Shown piece after piece: positions 23,612 to 33,434 of a DNA stretch of 64,000 nt. The stretch is from Pseudomonas putida. GTDB lineage: Bacteria > Pseudomonadota > Gammaproteobacteria > Pseudomonadales > Pseudomonadaceae. Location of the stretch: the NCBI RefSeq assembly GCF_002025705.1, contig NZ_CP018846.1, positions 3,649,501 through 3,713,500 of the forward strand, read 5' to 3'. Positions within the stretch are counted from its first letter, which is position 1, and each line of letters opens with the position of its first letter. The notes beneath the pieces were generated by a model, which was not told where the DNA came from, searched no databases, and saw nothing but the letters and a program-made list of their open reading frames with translations. The position numbers and the translations under genes were made by a program.

Positions 23612-23644
23612 GCCTACGCGCCCTGTCACAGGGTGTGCGTAGGC
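23612..23644 (-). promoter_or_regulatory. Expression-platform hairpin of fluoride riboswitch
   Basis: The stem gcctacgc / gcgtaggc (23612-23619 with 23637-23644) encloses an inner ccctg/caggg hairpin. Its upstream arm overlaps the conserved CCTAC end of the aptamer, so forming this hairpin and folding the aptamer exclude each other. No U tract follows, so Rho-dependent termination or another effect is possible. Confidence 0.65.
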
Positions 23645-23686
23645 ATCATCAGCGCCAAGGCGGTTCAAGGAGGAATGCCATCTCCT
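23637..23686 (-). ncRNA. Fluoride (crcB) riboswitch aptamer
   Basis: Read on the minus strand, the region follows the crcB motif: GGAGATGGCATTCCTCC, then AACCGCC, GGCGCTGATGATGCC and TAC. All invariant segments of the pseudoknotted fluoride aptamer are present. It starts a few bases from the predicted transcription start and precedes crcB by about 75 bases. Binding fluoride should turn crcB on. Confidence 0.9.
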
Positions 23687-23695
23687 GAAACCGCG

Positions 23696-23724
23696 ATGCT
23701 AATGGGTCAGCTGATACATTGCAA
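23696..23724 (-). promoter_or_regulatory. Promoter of riboswitch-crcB transcript
   Basis: On the minus strand TTGCAA and TAGCAT are separated by 17 bp, placing the start just before the aptamer. Confidence 0.6.
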
Positions 23725-23824
23725 TGTGCGCAACGCTGCAGATCGGCCGCTACAGCCTGCCGACGATATCGGCTTCGTTACCTTTGTCCAGCCGACCCGC
23801 AACGGCCGCTTTGCGCGGTATGTG

Positions 23825-24541
23825 TTATCGGGTTCGCCTGAGTTTCTCTGCCTTCAAGCGCCGATACAGGGCCATTAACGGCCGCAGCATGGCCAGCCGG
23901 TCAAAGATCGACAGGGCGTGCAGGTCGGTGCGCGATGGCCTTTGGTAACCCAGGTTCCAGGTGAAGTAGTAGGCCTGGATGTTCTTGTCGGTATGGATGA
24001 GGGTATTGAGGGCCGCATCATAGTGCATCGGCCCGCCGTCCGGGTGCCCGGGCGGGCGCTGCAGAATCTGCGCAAGAAAGTCTCGCAGCTTGCCCACACT
24101 CTTGCCATTCACCGCATAGAAGTGCGACAGGTGGATGGGGCGTTCGACCAGCGCCCAACCGGGGGTATCCGAGTTGCCGTCGTACGAATGGCCAAGGTAG
24201 GCGATGTCCCAGTCCATGCCTTGCAAGGACTCGATGGCCTTTTTGCCAAACGGGCCAATACGCCGGGAAAACTGGATGTCATCTTCCATGATGAGGATGT
24301 TGTCCACATTCAGGCGCACCGCTTCTTCCAGTATCTGCATGTGGCTCATGAAGCAGCCCCGGGCGCCGATACTGGGGAAGCCCTCCTGGGCGGTGGGTGT
24401 CACCGCTGGGAAGAAGCCGATTTTTTCGTTATCGATGTGGAAGCCGTTGCGGGCGAACTCGGCTTGTGTTTCCTGGCGGCGGTCCGTTCTGGACGGGATA
24501 TTGATGATTCGGGTCCGATCAAAAAAGTCGATCACATTCAT
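23825..24541 (-). CDS. Family 25 glycosyltransferase
   Basis: A 238-residue cytoplasmic glycosyltransferase of the LPS type (GT25). It has RIINIPSRTDRRQE near the start, GARGCFMSHMQILEEA and the metal-binding ILIMEDDIQFS. It likely adds a hexose to lipopolysaccharide or another surface glycan. AAGGA precedes the ATG, 56 bp after the flippase stop, so the two are probably one transcript. The C-terminus is basic (RRLKAEKLRRTR) and may touch the membrane. Confidence 0.8.
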   Translation of the reverse strand: MNVIDFFDRTRIINIPSRTDRRQETQAEFARNGFHIDNEKIGFFPAVTPTAQEGFPSIGARGCFMSHMQILEEAVRLNVDNILIMEDDIQFSRRIGPFGKKAIESLQGMDWDIAYLGHSYDGNSDTPGWALVERPIHLSHFYAVNGKSVGKLRDFLAQILQRPPGHPDGGPMHYDAALNTLIHTDKNIQAYYFTWNLGYQRPSRTDLHALSIFDRLAMLRPLMALYRRLKAEKLRRTR

Positions 24542-24597
24542 CTGTCAGGTCCTTGGCGCAGCTGATCAGAACAACGAGGGGCAAGCGTAAAGCGTGC

Positions 24598-25968
24598 TCA
24601 GGCGAACAGTTGGCTGATGAACTGGCCACACAGGGCGCCAAACACCATGACTGGCAGCACCATCAGCTCGCGCTTGATACTCAGCATGCCCAGCTGGTGG
24701 CTGGTCTTGAAGATCAGGAACAGCGTGAAGAAGGTATGCAGGGCCACACCCCAGAGTGCGTAGGTCACCCCGCCGATGGCCAGCAACAACGGCATCAAGG
24801 TGAACAGCGCAACCACCCGGATGATGTTGTCCATGGCCATGTACTTGGTCAGCCCCAGGGCCATCCATATCTGTTGGGTCAAGCCATAGCGCAAGGTGAA
24901 CAGCGACAACGACAGAATCGCCATCATCTGCCCGGCGTCCTGATACCGTGCGTCATAAAGCCAATGGATGATCAGCGGGCTGGCGGTGAACAGGAAGCCG
25001 CAGGTGAACAGGGTCAGCACATCGAACATCAGCCTGAAGCGGAAATACAGGCGGCGCAGGCGCTCCATGTCGCCGCTCCTGGCCGCCTCGCTGAAGGCCG
25101 GCAAGGCCACTGCCCCGGCCAGCCGCTGCAGGCTGAGCTGGAAGGCTGCGAGAATGCCCACGGCAATCGAATACACCCCCAACTGCGCCACCGTCATGCT
25201 GCCGCCGAACCAGATCCGGTCACCCTGCATGGCGAGCACGCCGACGGCGGATGAGAGGAACACCCAGCGGCCGTAGTTGACGATTTCACGCAGCGCCGCC
25301 GGGTCCCACTGCGGGCGGTCTTTATGCCCCGGGAAGATCATGTGGCTGAGCACCGTGGTGACCAAGGTGGAGACCAGGCCGGCAGCCACCAACGCCCAGA
25401 TGGAACGGGTGAGGTAGCCGATCACCAACATCACTACCAGGCCGGCGATTTGCGAAAGCAGCTCGACCAGCACCACCTTCTTCTGCTGGAAGCTACGGAT
25501 GGCCACGTCGATCTTGGTCGACTGGAAGGCGAAGATGATCGCGAAAAAGCCGGTAACGGCCAGTACTGCGGGCAACTCCGGGGCGGCATAGGTGGAGTGC
25601 GGCGGCCACAATTCGAAGTGCTGGGAAACCCATGATGCCAGCGCCACCAGCTGCATTACGACAAACAGCCCAAGGCCGCGAATGATCTGCAGCGACCAGA
25701 CGGTATTGAGGAACAGCGGCTCATCACCGCGCGGGCTTTGAATGATGTTCTGCCGCAGGCCCACGTCGGATAGCAACAGCAGCAACACCGAAACCGTGGT
25801 GGCAATGGCCATGAGGCCGAACATCTCTGGCAGCAGCAAGCGGGTGATGATCAGGTTGCCACCCAATCGAATGACCTGGGAGGCCACGATGGACCCGATA
25901 TTCAACGCCCCGGCCAACAACACGCGCTTGCGAAGACTTTGCGAGGACGACAGATCGATCGTAGACAT
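24598..25968 (-). CDS. Polysaccharide flippase (Wzx-like)
   Basis: A 456-residue inner-membrane protein of the polysaccharide-transporter branch of the MOP superfamily. It has about 12-14 helices and the N-terminal signature QVIRLGGNLIITRLLLPEMFG. It would flip lipid-linked glycans to the periplasm. Its only glycan partner here is the GT25 gene downstream, so the pair may modify O-antigen or another surface glycan assembled elsewhere. The ATG at 25968 is taken; a GTG at 25977 is the alternative. Confidence 0.8.
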   Translation of the reverse strand: MSTIDLSSSQSLRKRVLLAGALNIGSIVASQVIRLGGNLIITRLLLPEMFGLMAIATTVSVLLLLLSDVGLRQNIIQSPRGDEPLFLNTVWSLQIIRGLGLFVVMQLVALASWVSQHFELWPPHSTYAAPELPAVLAVTGFFAIIFAFQSTKIDVAIRSFQQKKVVLVELLSQIAGLVVMLVIGYLTRSIWALVAAGLVSTLVTTVLSHMIFPGHKDRPQWDPAALREIVNYGRWVFLSSAVGVLAMQGDRIWFGGSMTVAQLGVYSIAVGILAAFQLSLQRLAGAVALPAFSEAARSGDMERLRRLYFRFRLMFDVLTLFTCGFLFTASPLIIHWLYDARYQDAGQMMAILSLSLFTLRYGLTQQIWMALGLTKYMAMDNIIRVVALFTLMPLLLAIGGVTYALWGVALHTFFTLFLIFKTSHQLGMLSIKRELMVLPVMVFGALCGQFISQLFA

Positions 25969-26280
25969 GGCACCCACTGATCCGGTTTTTTAAGACGTTA
26001 CTATAGTCGCAATCTGCCACGTTGCTATTGAGCCAGTGTGCGTCAGATGTTTGTTCAAACTGTTTTAATCCGCTTTGCATTTTGAACAGTGACTTTGAAG
26101 ATGCTCTCGCGCACACGATTGCGCCTCACTTTTTGTCAGACATTCCTACCGCGCATAATGCTATATTGCTAGCATTGAACCAGCCAGTTACCTCCTGACC
26201 GCCTGGTTAGCGACTCGCACGGACGGCCCCGGCGCACGAACCGCCAGCAAGAGAAACCGGAATCTGCATCAGGTACTGAC
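25969..26280. other. Divergent promoter region
   Basis: This gap of about 310 bp separates the flippase and the divergent diguanylate cyclase and is AT-richer than its surroundings. Elements such as ttgtca followed about 15 bp later by cataat (near 26130-26160) could form a plus-strand promoter. No gene or conserved RNA is recognised. Confidence 0.35.
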
Positions 26281-27780
26281 GTGAAGCGTGACATCCACCT
26301 CGTTGTTCTTCTGCTGTTGGTCATTGGTTGTTCGCTCGCATCGCTGACGCTGTGGAAGGTGATGGCCTCCCGCGAGCGGGCGCTCGAAGAGGTCAACATC
26401 CACGGCCTGAACCTGACCCAGGCGCTGTCCACCTATTCTGAAGGCATCGTGCGGCAGAGCTCACTGCTATTGCTCGGTCTCGTCGAGCGCCTGGAAACCG
26501 AGGGCAGCGGGCCTGCGCAGATCGAACGCCTGAGCCAGCTGATCAGCCGCCAGCAGCCGTTGATGCCGCAATTGAGCGGCATCACCATTTACGCCAAGGA
26601 TGGGCGCTGGCTGATGTCGTCCAACCGACCGATCCCTTTGAACGCCAACAGCAGCGATCGGGCCTACTTCATCCACCACCGCGACGACCCATCCCGGGAG
26701 CCCTTTATCGGCCTGCCCATCCGTAGCCGTGCCAACCAGGAATGGGTGATTACCATCAGCCGGCGCTTCAACGACGCCCGCGGCGAGTTCGCCGGCGTCG
26801 TGGCCGTGACACTTGGGGTGGAAAACTTCCTGCGCCTGTTCGGCCAGATCGACGTGGGCCATGACGGCGCCATCGGCCTGTCGTACACCGACGGCGCAAT
26901 GCTGGTGCGTTACCCGTTTCGGGAGCAGGACATGGGGCGCAACTTCTCGAAGTCGCCCATCTACGCCAAGTACCTGGTCGACCGATCGGTGGGCACCGCC
27001 TCGTTCACCTCAAGCCTGGATGGTGTGGAGCGCCTGTATGCGTTTCGCAAGAGTGACAAGCTCCCGCTGGTGACGACGGTCGCGCTAGGCAAACGCGAAG
27101 CACTGGCGGCCTGGCAGTTCGAGGCGATGCTGTCGTTGCTGGTGGTTTCCGGGCTGCTCGCGCTGACCGGCTTCATTGGCGGGTTGCTGATTCGCGCCAT
27201 GCGCCGACGAGCCGCAGTTGAAGGTGAGCTCAGAGCGGCCCAACAGCAGTTGCTTGCCAGCAATCAGCAGCTCGAGCGCCAAGCGATGCACGATGCGCTG
27301 ACCGGCCTTGCAAACCGGCGCTGCTTCGACGAGGTTCTGGCCGAGGAGATTCAAAGAGCACGGCGAAACGGGACAACACTGTCGTTGCTGATGATTGATA
27401 TCGACCACTTCAAACGCTACAACGACAGCTACGGGCACCCCGCTGGGGACGCCTGCCTGCAGCAGGTTGCCTACCTGCTCTCGACCTGCATCCGCCGCCC
27501 TGGCGACCTGCTGGCACGCTATGGGGGTGAGGAAATGGCGATCATTCTGCCCGACACCGACCGCGACGGTGCAGTCGCGGTTGCGCGGCTGATAATCGAG
27601 CGCCTGGCCTTGGAACCTATCGCTCACCAAGACAGCCCTTTTGGCCATGTGACCGCCAGTATCGGCATCGCCAGCGCTGCTGGAACTGACTCTGAATGTT
27701 GGCTATCGCTGCTTGAACGCGCCGACCAGGCGCTTTACATCGCCAAGGAGGCGGGCCGCAATCGCCTGCATGTCGACTGA
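26281..27780 (+). CDS. dCache-type sensor diguanylate cyclase
   Basis: A 499-residue membrane protein with a GTG start. A first helix (about 7-27), a periplasmic sensor of roughly 250 residues with Cache-type features (ITIYAKDGRWLMSSNRP, SDRAYFIHHRDDP) and a second helix (about 280-305) precede a GGDEF domain. The active site reads GGEEM, and five residues upstream stands RPGD, an intact inhibitory RxxD site. It should therefore make c-di-GMP with product inhibition. The GGEEM variant is found in active enzymes. Confidence 0.85.
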   Translation: MKRDIHLVVLLLLVIGCSLASLTLWKVMASRERALEEVNIHGLNLTQALSTYSEGIVRQSSLLLLGLVERLETEGSGPAQIERLSQLISRQQPLMPQLSGITIYAKDGRWLMSSNRPIPLNANSSDRAYFIHHRDDPSREPFIGLPIRSRANQEWVITISRRFNDARGEFAGVVAVTLGVENFLRLFGQIDVGHDGAIGLSYTDGAMLVRYPFREQDMGRNFSKSPIYAKYLVDRSVGTASFTSSLDGVERLYAFRKSDKLPLVTTVALGKREALAAWQFEAMLSLLVVSGLLALTGFIGGLLIRAMRRRAAVEGELRAAQQQLLASNQQLERQAMHDALTGLANRRCFDEVLAEEIQRARRNGTTLSLLMIDIDHFKRYNDSYGHPAGDACLQQVAYLLSTCIRRPGDLLARYGGEEMAIILPDTDRDGAVAVARLIIERLALEPIAHQDSPFGHVTASIGIASAAGTDSECWLSLLERADQALYIAKEAGRNRLHVD

Positions 27781-27880
27781 TCGAAGGCGTACAGTGGTTT
27801 GCGTTGACTGCAGGAGGGCGAACAAATCAGAGCATGGCGCTTCATCCGAAATGGCCCGCTGGTGATTTCCGCCGAAACGA

Positions 27881-27906
27881 AAAAAGGCCCCGAAGGGCCT
27901 TTTTTC
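27881..27906. terminator. Bidirectional intrinsic terminator
   Basis: Stem aaaaaaggccc / gggcctttttt with loop cgaa. It has U tracts in both directions and lies between the cyclase gene and tRNA-Gly, which converge on it. Confidence 0.9.
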
Positions 27907-27946
27907 ACGACTTGCAGACTTCAAGCGAACTCTGCAGGTCTTTATT

Positions 27947-28022
<76 letters not shown>

Positions 28023-28037
28023 GTCGTGATGGGTGCC

Positions 28038-28065
28038 ATTCTAGCGATATCTGAAACGGCGTCAA
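28038..28065 (-). promoter_or_regulatory. Promoter of tRNA-Gly
   Basis: On the minus strand TTGACG and TAGAAT are 16 bp apart, followed by a GC-rich start region (GGCACCC), 16 bp before the tRNA. Confidence 0.7.
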
Positions 28066-28085
28066 CCCCTTGATTCAAAAAAGTT

Positions 28086-28646
28086 TTATTTTTGCTCTGA
28101 GCCTTCGCGCAGGTGCGGCCAGGCGGCCAGCAGGTAGTGCACCATCGACCACAGGGTCAGCGCAGCTGCCACCAGCAGCAGGCCGTAGCCCAGCACCACC
28201 CAGAAGCTCACCACCGGCGGGTTGCCCAGCAGGATCACCAGCGCCAGCATCTGCGCTGCGGTCTTCCATTTGCCGAGGCTGGACACCGCCACGTGCGCCC
28301 TCGCCCCCAGTTCGGCCATCCACTCGCGCAGCGCCGACACGACGATCTCGCGACCGATGATCACCGCCGCGGGCAGGGTCAGCCAGAAGTTGGCGTGCAC
28401 CTGCACCAGCAGCACCAGGGCCACGGCCACCATCAGCTTGTCGGCCACCGGGTCGAGGAAGGCGCCAAACGGGGTGCTCTGCTGCAGGCGACGCGCCAGG
28501 TAGCCGTCCAGCCAGTCAGTGGCGGCGGCGATGGCGAACACCGTGCTGGCGGCCATGTAGCTCCAGTGATAGGGCACATAGAACAGCAGGATGAAGATCG
28601 GGATGAGCAGGACGCGTAGAACGGTGAGCAGGTTTGGAATATTCAT
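28086..28646 (-). CDS. pgsA: Phosphatidylglycerophosphate synthase
   Basis: A 186-residue inner-membrane enzyme that joins CDP-diacylglycerol and glycerol-3-phosphate, the committed step to phosphatidylglycerol. The CDP-alcohol phosphotransferase motif is complete: D44, D47-G48, A51-R52, G61, D65, D69 within [12 protein letters not shown] and [11 protein letters not shown]. It has about five helices. It follows uvrC on the same strand in the arrangement usual for Pseudomonas. Confidence 0.95.
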   Translation of the reverse strand: MNIPNLLTVLRVLLIPIFILLFYVPYHWSYMAASTVFAIAAATDWLDGYLARRLQQSTPFGAFLDPVADKLMVAVALVLLVQVHANFWLTLPAAVIIGREIVVSALREWMAELGARAHVAVSSLGKWKTAAQMLALVILLGNPPVVSFWVVLGYGLLLVAAALTLWSMVHYLLAAWPHLREGSEQK

Positions 28647-28679
28647 CGGTACGACTGGCTGCGGGTTGAGCCCGGCATT

Positions 28680-30503
28680 CTACTCGCTATGCAGGCTGGC
28701 ATAAATCGACTCGGCAAGCTTTTTACTGATGCCGGGGGCTTTGGCGATCTCATCGATGCTGGCGCGGTTGAGCTCTTGCAGGCCGCCGAAGTGCTTCAGC
28801 AGATCGCGGCGGCGCTTGGGCCCTACCCCGGCAACGTCTTCCAGGCTCGATGTGCGGCGGGCCTTGCCACGCCGGGCACGGTGACCGGTGATGGCAAAAC
28901 GGTGGGCTTCGTCGCGTATCTGCTGAATCAGGTGCAGTGCCGGGTTGTCGCCCTTGAGGGTAAACTCATGGGCCACGTCGTTGAGGTACAGGGTTTCGAA
29001 GCCGGCCTTGCGGGTCACACCCTTGGCCACGCCGAGCAGGGTCAGGTCGGTGAAGGCCAGCTCCTGCATCACTTCGCGGGCCATGTTCAGCTGGCCCTTG
29101 CCACCGTCGACCAGCAGCACGTCGGGCAATTTACCTTCGCCGTCCTTGATGCGCCCATAACGGCGGGTCAGGGCCTGGTGCATGGCGGCATAGTCGTCGC
29201 CGGCGGTGACGCCTTCGATGTTGAAGCGACGGTAATCCGACTTGATCGGGCCTTCGGGGCCGAACACCACGCAGCTGGCCACTGTGGCTTCGCCGCTGGA
29301 GTGGCTGATGTCGTAGCACTCAAGGCGCTGCGGCACTTCATCCAGGCCGAGCACTTCGGCCAGGGCCTCGAAGCGTGCGGCCATGTGCTGGCGGTTGGCC
29401 AAGCGGGCATTGAGTGCCTGTTCGGCATTGGTCACCGCCAGTTGCTGCCAGCGTGCGCGGGTGCCGCGTACGCGATGGCTGATGATCAACTCACGACCGC
29501 GCAGGCTCTGCACGGCTTCAGTGATGGCCTCGAAGTCTTCGTGCACCACGTTGACGATCAGTTCGCCGGGCAATTCGCGCTCGGCATTGCCCAGGTAGTA
29601 CTGCGACAGGAAGGCGGCCATGACTTCGGCCACTTCCTCCTCGATGCCCACCTGCGGAAAGAAGTTCTTGCTGCCCAGCACCCGGCCGCCACGCACGCTG
29701 ATCAGGTGCACGCAGGCACCGCCCGGGTTGACGAAGGCGGCCACCACATCGACGTCGCCGGAGCCACCTTCGATGTACTGTTGGTCCTGAACCCGGCGTA
29801 ACAAGGCAATCTGGTCGCGCAGTTCGGCGGCCTTCTCGAAATTGAGGGCCATGGCGGCTTTTTCCATGGCTTCGTTGAGCTCATTGCCCAACTGCTGGCT
29901 GCGCCCTTCAAGGAACATCACCGAGTGGCGCACGTCCTCGGCATATTCCTCGGCCGTGACCAGCTGGGTGCACGGGCCTTTGCAGCGCTTGATCTGGTAC
30001 TGCAGGCACGGGCGGGTACGGTTGGCGAAATAGCTGTCTTCGCACTGACGCACGGAGAAGGCCTTCTGCAGCAGGCTGAGGCTCTCGCGAATGGCGCCAG
30101 CACTGGGGTAAGGCCCGAAATAACGCCCCTTGGCTTTCTTCGCCCCGCGATGAATCCCCAGGCGAGGGAATTCGCCATCCGACAGAAACACATACGGATA
30201 GGACTTATCGTCACGTAACAGAATGTTGTAAGGCGGACGCCACTGCTTGATCAGATTCTGCTCGAGCAGCAGCGCCTCGGTCTCATTGGCAGTGATGGTG
30301 GTTTCAACCTGGGCGATACGCCCTACCAGCGCGGCAGTTTTCGGCGCCAGGCCAGTCTTGCGAAAATAGCTGGCCAGGCGCTTCTTGAGGTTCTTGGCCT
30401 TGCCCACGTAGAGCAGCCGCGCCTCGGCGTCGAACATCCGGTATACGCCCGGGCGACCGCTGCAGGTCGCCAGGAACGCGCTGGCATCAAAGACTTGTGA
30501 CAT
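28680..30503 (-). CDS. uvrC: Excinuclease ABC subunit C
   Basis: A 607-residue nucleotide-excision-repair endonuclease that cuts on both sides of DNA lesions with UvrAB. The N-terminal GIY-YIG domain has [24 protein letters not shown] (UvrB-binding) segment lies near residues 203-238. The RNase H-like 5' nuclease domain contains [11 protein letters not shown] and [10 protein letters not shown], and the C-terminal tandem HhH reads [21 protein letters not shown]. The gene is six bases after gacA, with which it is co-transcribed in gamma-proteobacteria. Confidence 0.97.
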   Translation of the reverse strand: MSQVFDASAFLATCSGRPGVYRMFDAEARLLYVGKAKNLKKRLASYFRKTGLAPKTAALVGRIAQVETTITANETEALLLEQNLIKQWRPPYNILLRDDKSYPYVFLSDGEFPRLGIHRGAKKAKGRYFGPYPSAGAIRESLSLLQKAFSVRQCEDSYFANRTRPCLQYQIKRCKGPCTQLVTAEEYAEDVRHSVMFLEGRSQQLGNELNEAMEKAAMALNFEKAAELRDQIALLRRVQDQQYIEGGSGDVDVVAAFVNPGGACVHLISVRGGRVLGSKNFFPQVGIEEEVAEVMAAFLSQYYLGNAERELPGELIVNVVHEDFEAITEAVQSLRGRELIISHRVRGTRARWQQLAVTNAEQALNARLANRQHMAARFEALAEVLGLDEVPQRLECYDISHSSGEATVASCVVFGPEGPIKSDYRRFNIEGVTAGDDYAAMHQALTRRYGRIKDGEGKLPDVLLVDGGKGQLNMAREVMQELAFTDLTLLGVAKGVTRKAGFETLYLNDVAHEFTLKGDNPALHLIQQIRDEAHRFAITGHRARRGKARRTSSLEDVAGVGPKRRRDLLKHFGGLQELNRASIDEIAKAPGISKKLAESIYASLHSE

Positions 30504-30509
30504 GAGGGT

Positions 30510-31148
30510 TTACAGGCTTGCGTCAACCATACCGTGGCGAACGGCCAGCAAGGTCAGTTCGACGTCGCTGGTGACCGAGAGTTTTTCGAAGATCCGATAA
30601 CGGTAAGTATTGACGGTCTTGGGCGACAGGCACAACTTGTCGGAGATGATCTGCACTTTCTGGCAGCCGACGATCATCAGGGCAATCTGGATTTCCCGCT
30701 CCGACAGCGCATCGAACGGCGAGCCCTGGGGCTGGAACGACTTCAACGCCAGTTGCTGAGCGATCTGCGGGCTGATGTAGCGTTGGCCGGCAAAGGCCAG
30801 GCGAATGGCCTGAACCATTTCGTCCAGCCCTGCGCCCTTGGTCAGGTAACCGGCGGCACCGGCCTGCATCAGGCGGGTGGGGAACGGGTCTTCTTCACAT
30901 ACTGTTACAGCCACCACCTTGATATCGGGGTGGCTGCGCAACAACTTGCGGGTGGCTTCGAGGCCGCCGATCCCAGGCATCTTCACATCCATCAGCACGA
31001 CGTCAGGCTTCAGTTCCCGGGCGAGCTTCAGCGCCGATTCGCCCGAATCCGCCTCACCCACCACCTGCAGGCCGTCGATATCGGCCAACATGCGAGTAAT
31101 ACCGGTTCGAACCAGATCGTGATCGTCGACCACTAGGACCCTAATCAA
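30510..31148 (-). CDS. gacA: Response regulator GacA (UvrY)
   Basis: A 212-residue NarL-type regulator partnered with the sensor GacS. It switches on small RNAs that relieve RsmA repression of secondary metabolism and biofilm genes. The receiver domain has VDDHDLVRTG and phospho-acceptor Asp54 in VVLMDVKMPG. The C-terminal LuxR helix-turn-helix reads LCLSPKTVNTYRYRIFEKL. Gac signalling is known to influence alginate in several pseudomonads, so the alginate-type genes nearby may be one target. Confidence 0.95.
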   Translation of the reverse strand: MIRVLVVDDHDLVRTGITRMLADIDGLQVVGEADSGESALKLARELKPDVVLMDVKMPGIGGLEATRKLLRSHPDIKVVAVTVCEEDPFPTRLMQAGAAGYLTKGAGLDEMVQAIRLAFAGQRYISPQIAQQLALKSFQPQGSPFDALSEREIQIALMIVGCQKVQIISDKLCLSPKTVNTYRYRIFEKLSVTSDVELTLLAVRHGMVDASL

Positions 31149-31211
31149 GCAGACACCTCGTCAACAGGGCGATTGGATCCCGCCACCTTAACAAAATTTT
31201 TCATGACGGAC

Positions 31212-31601
31212 CTAGCGTAAAACTTCCTTCAGAAACGTCTGACGCTCATGACGCGGCTGGCGCATCATCTCGGCACTGCTGCCCTCACCCACCAGACGCC
31301 CCAGCAGATGCCACATGGCCGCCTTGTCAGCCGCCGGTAAACGCCGAAATGCGCCCAGTAGACCCGTTTCATCCGCTGTCAGGCTTTCCAGCGGTGCCGG
31401 TGTGCGCTCCCCGCTAAGCACATAAAGCGCATCCACACCCCGGATCGCCAGCGCTGCCAGGTAGTCCGCCCTAGGCGTGCGCTCACCACTTTCGTACTTG
31501 CCTTGGGCGTTGGGCTCGACGCCACCGATGTCGCCAAATACCCGCTGGGTCATGCCCAGCCGTTCACGCTCTTCCCGCAGACGTGGACCGAGTCCTTTCA
31601 T
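31212..31601 (-). CDS. XRE family regulator
   Basis: A 129-residue protein. The N-terminal Cro/CI helix-turn-helix reads LREERERLGMTQRVFGDIGGV and is followed by KYESGERTPRADYLAALA. The C-terminal half is helical with no known domain. AAGGAG lies nine bases upstream of the ATG. A 12-bp palindrome (gactgtgcagtc, 31665-31676) in the upstream gap could be its operator. Proteins of this layout are common in Pseudomonas, often as solitary regulators. Confidence 0.75.
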   Translation of the reverse strand: MKGLGPRLREERERLGMTQRVFGDIGGVEPNAQGKYESGERTPRADYLAALAIRGVDALYVLSGERTPAPLESLTADETGLLGAFRRLPAADKAAMWHLLGRLVGEGSSAEMMRQPRHERQTFLKEVLR

Positions 31602-32126
31602 ATGACGTTTCTCCTTGTTCCTTTGCCGTCATGGGTACCGCTCACAATCCTGTAAGCAGTTGCAGACTGTGCAGTCACTATGCCCATCACCGACCAGCGT
31701 CGCAAGCCAGTATTGCGCCACCACCACTCCCCTGCGAGGCCTTGATTTGCACGGCATTTATGCCCTCCAGCCTTGCAAACCTGCACATGCAAAACAGGAA
31801 AAACCGGGGAAACGCCATGCGCTTGGCGTCACTTTATTGCCACATGTGCAGTTATCATTTTTTTGACGCCCAACTAACAACAACTTTAACTTGTTGATTT
31901 TTAACGGTTTTTAAACTTTCACAGAGTGGATGTAAGTTATTTTCAAACAAGGGAATATCAAAGCTTGCAATAAAAATAAAAACACCTTTAGGCTGTAATA
32001 AGACAACTAAGAAACAGCCTGCAACGCCACTTCTGAGCGCGGCTTAATTCTGCGCGTCTGCCATTTCGACAACTTCATGAACGATGTATCTCGGCCGGCT
32101 TTGCCGTGCCCCAGGGAGAGGGACCT
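31602..32126. other. AT-rich control region before algD
   Basis: A 525-bp gap. Its second half (about 31840-32020) is strongly AT-rich in a GC-rich genome. It contains the dyads caacaa/ttgttg (near 31878-31896) and aggctgt/acagcct (31990-31996 with 32014-32020). I see no clear AlgU (sigma-22) promoter of the GAACTT-TCTGA type. The composition suggests a silenced, possibly acquired promoter region, for example an MvaT target. No gene is supported; short frames here look accidental. Confidence 0.5.
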
Positions 32127-33434
32127 ATGAACATCAGTATCTTTGGACTTGGCTATGTTGGCGCGGTCTGCGCGGGCTGCCTGTCGGCCCGCGGTCATCA
32201 CGTGTTGGGGGTGGACATTTCCCCGGCGAAAATCGAACTGATCAACCAGGGCAAATCGCCGATCGTCGAGCCGGGCCTGGAACAGCTGCTGCAAGATGGC
32301 ATCAGCAAGGGCCGACTGCGCGGCACCACCGACGTGCAAGCGGCGATCCTCGCCACCGACCTGTCGCTGCTGTGCGTCGGCACACCCAGCAAGAAGAACG
32401 GTGACCTGGACCTGGTGTACATGGAAGCGGTCTGCCGGGAAATCGGCACCGCCCTGCGCGACAAGGCCAGCCGCCATACCGTGGTGGTCCGCAGCACCGT
32501 GTTGCCAGGCACCGTGAAGAACGTGGTGATCCCGATTCTCGAAGAATGCTCGGGCAAGAAGGCCGGCGTCGACTTCGGTGTTGCGGTCAACCCGGAGTTC
32601 CTGCGCGAGAGCACAGCGATCCAGGACTACGATTTCCCGGCCATGACCGTGATTGGCGAACTGGACAGCCAGTCAGGCGACCTGCTCGAGTCGCTGTACA
32701 GCGAACTCGACGCGCCGGTGATCCGCAAGACCATCGAAGTCGCCGAGATGATCAAGTACACCTGCAACGTCTGGCACGCCACCAAGGTCACCTTCGCCAA
32801 TGAAATCGGCAACATCGCCAAGGCTGCCGGCGTCGATGGCCGCGAGGTGATGGATGTGGTCTGCCAGGACCACAAGCTCAACCTGTCGCGCTACTACCTG
32901 CGCCCGGGCTTCGCCTTTGGTGGCTCGTGCCTGCCCAAGGATGTACGCGCCCTCACCTACCGTGCCGCCAGCCTGGATGTGAAAGCACCACTGCTTGACT
33001 CGCTGATGCCCAGCAACGCCTCGCAGGTGCAGAACGCCTTCGACCTCATCGAGCGCCAGGACAAACGCAAGATCGCCCTGCTGGGCCTTGCCTTCAAGGC
33101 CGGCACCGACGACCTGCGGGAAAGCCCGCTGGTGGAACTGGCCGAGCGCCTGATCGGCAAGGGCTACCAGCTGCACATCTTCGACGAGAACGTCGAGTAC
33201 GCCCGGGTGCACGGGGCCAACAAGGAATACATCGAAGCGAAGATCCCGCACGTTTCGTCGCTGCTGCACAGCGACCTGCAGCAGGTGATCGATAACGCCG
33301 AGGTGATCGTCCTGGGCAACAACGACCCGCGCTTCGCCAGCGCCCTGCATGCCGACCACGGCAAACAGGTGATCGACCTGGTCGGCTTCATGCCCGGCCT
33401 GAGCGACAGCCGCACCCAAGGCATCTGCTGGTAA
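32127..33434 (+). CDS. algD: GDP-mannose 6-dehydrogenase
   Basis: A 435-residue NAD-dependent four-electron dehydrogenase making GDP-mannuronate, the alginate precursor. It has the nucleotide fold MNISIFGLGYVGAVCAGCL, TPSKKNGDLDL, NPEFLRESTAI and the catalytic Cys in GGSCLPKDVR. The C-terminus GFMPGLSDSRTQGICW resembles known AlgD, and the sequence is close to P. aeruginosa AlgD from memory. GGAGAGGG precedes the ATG. It is the first gene of the tightly packed alginate-type cluster and follows a long AT-rich leader. Confidence 0.93.
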   Translation: MNISIFGLGYVGAVCAGCLSARGHHVLGVDISPAKIELINQGKSPIVEPGLEQLLQDGISKGRLRGTTDVQAAILATDLSLLCVGTPSKKNGDLDLVYMEAVCREIGTALRDKASRHTVVVRSTVLPGTVKNVVIPILEECSGKKAGVDFGVAVNPEFLRESTAIQDYDFPAMTVIGELDSQSGDLLESLYSELDAPVIRKTIEVAEMIKYTCNVWHATKVTFANEIGNIAKAAGVDGREVMDVVCQDHKLNLSRYYLRPGFAFGGSCLPKDVRALTYRAASLDVKAPLLDSLMPSNASQVQNAFDLIERQDKRKIALLGLAFKAGTDDLRESPLVELAERLIGKGYQLHIFDENVEYARVHGANKEYIEAKIPHVSSLLHSDLQQVIDNAEVIVLGNNDPRFASALHADHGKQVIDLVGFMPGLSDSRTQGICW

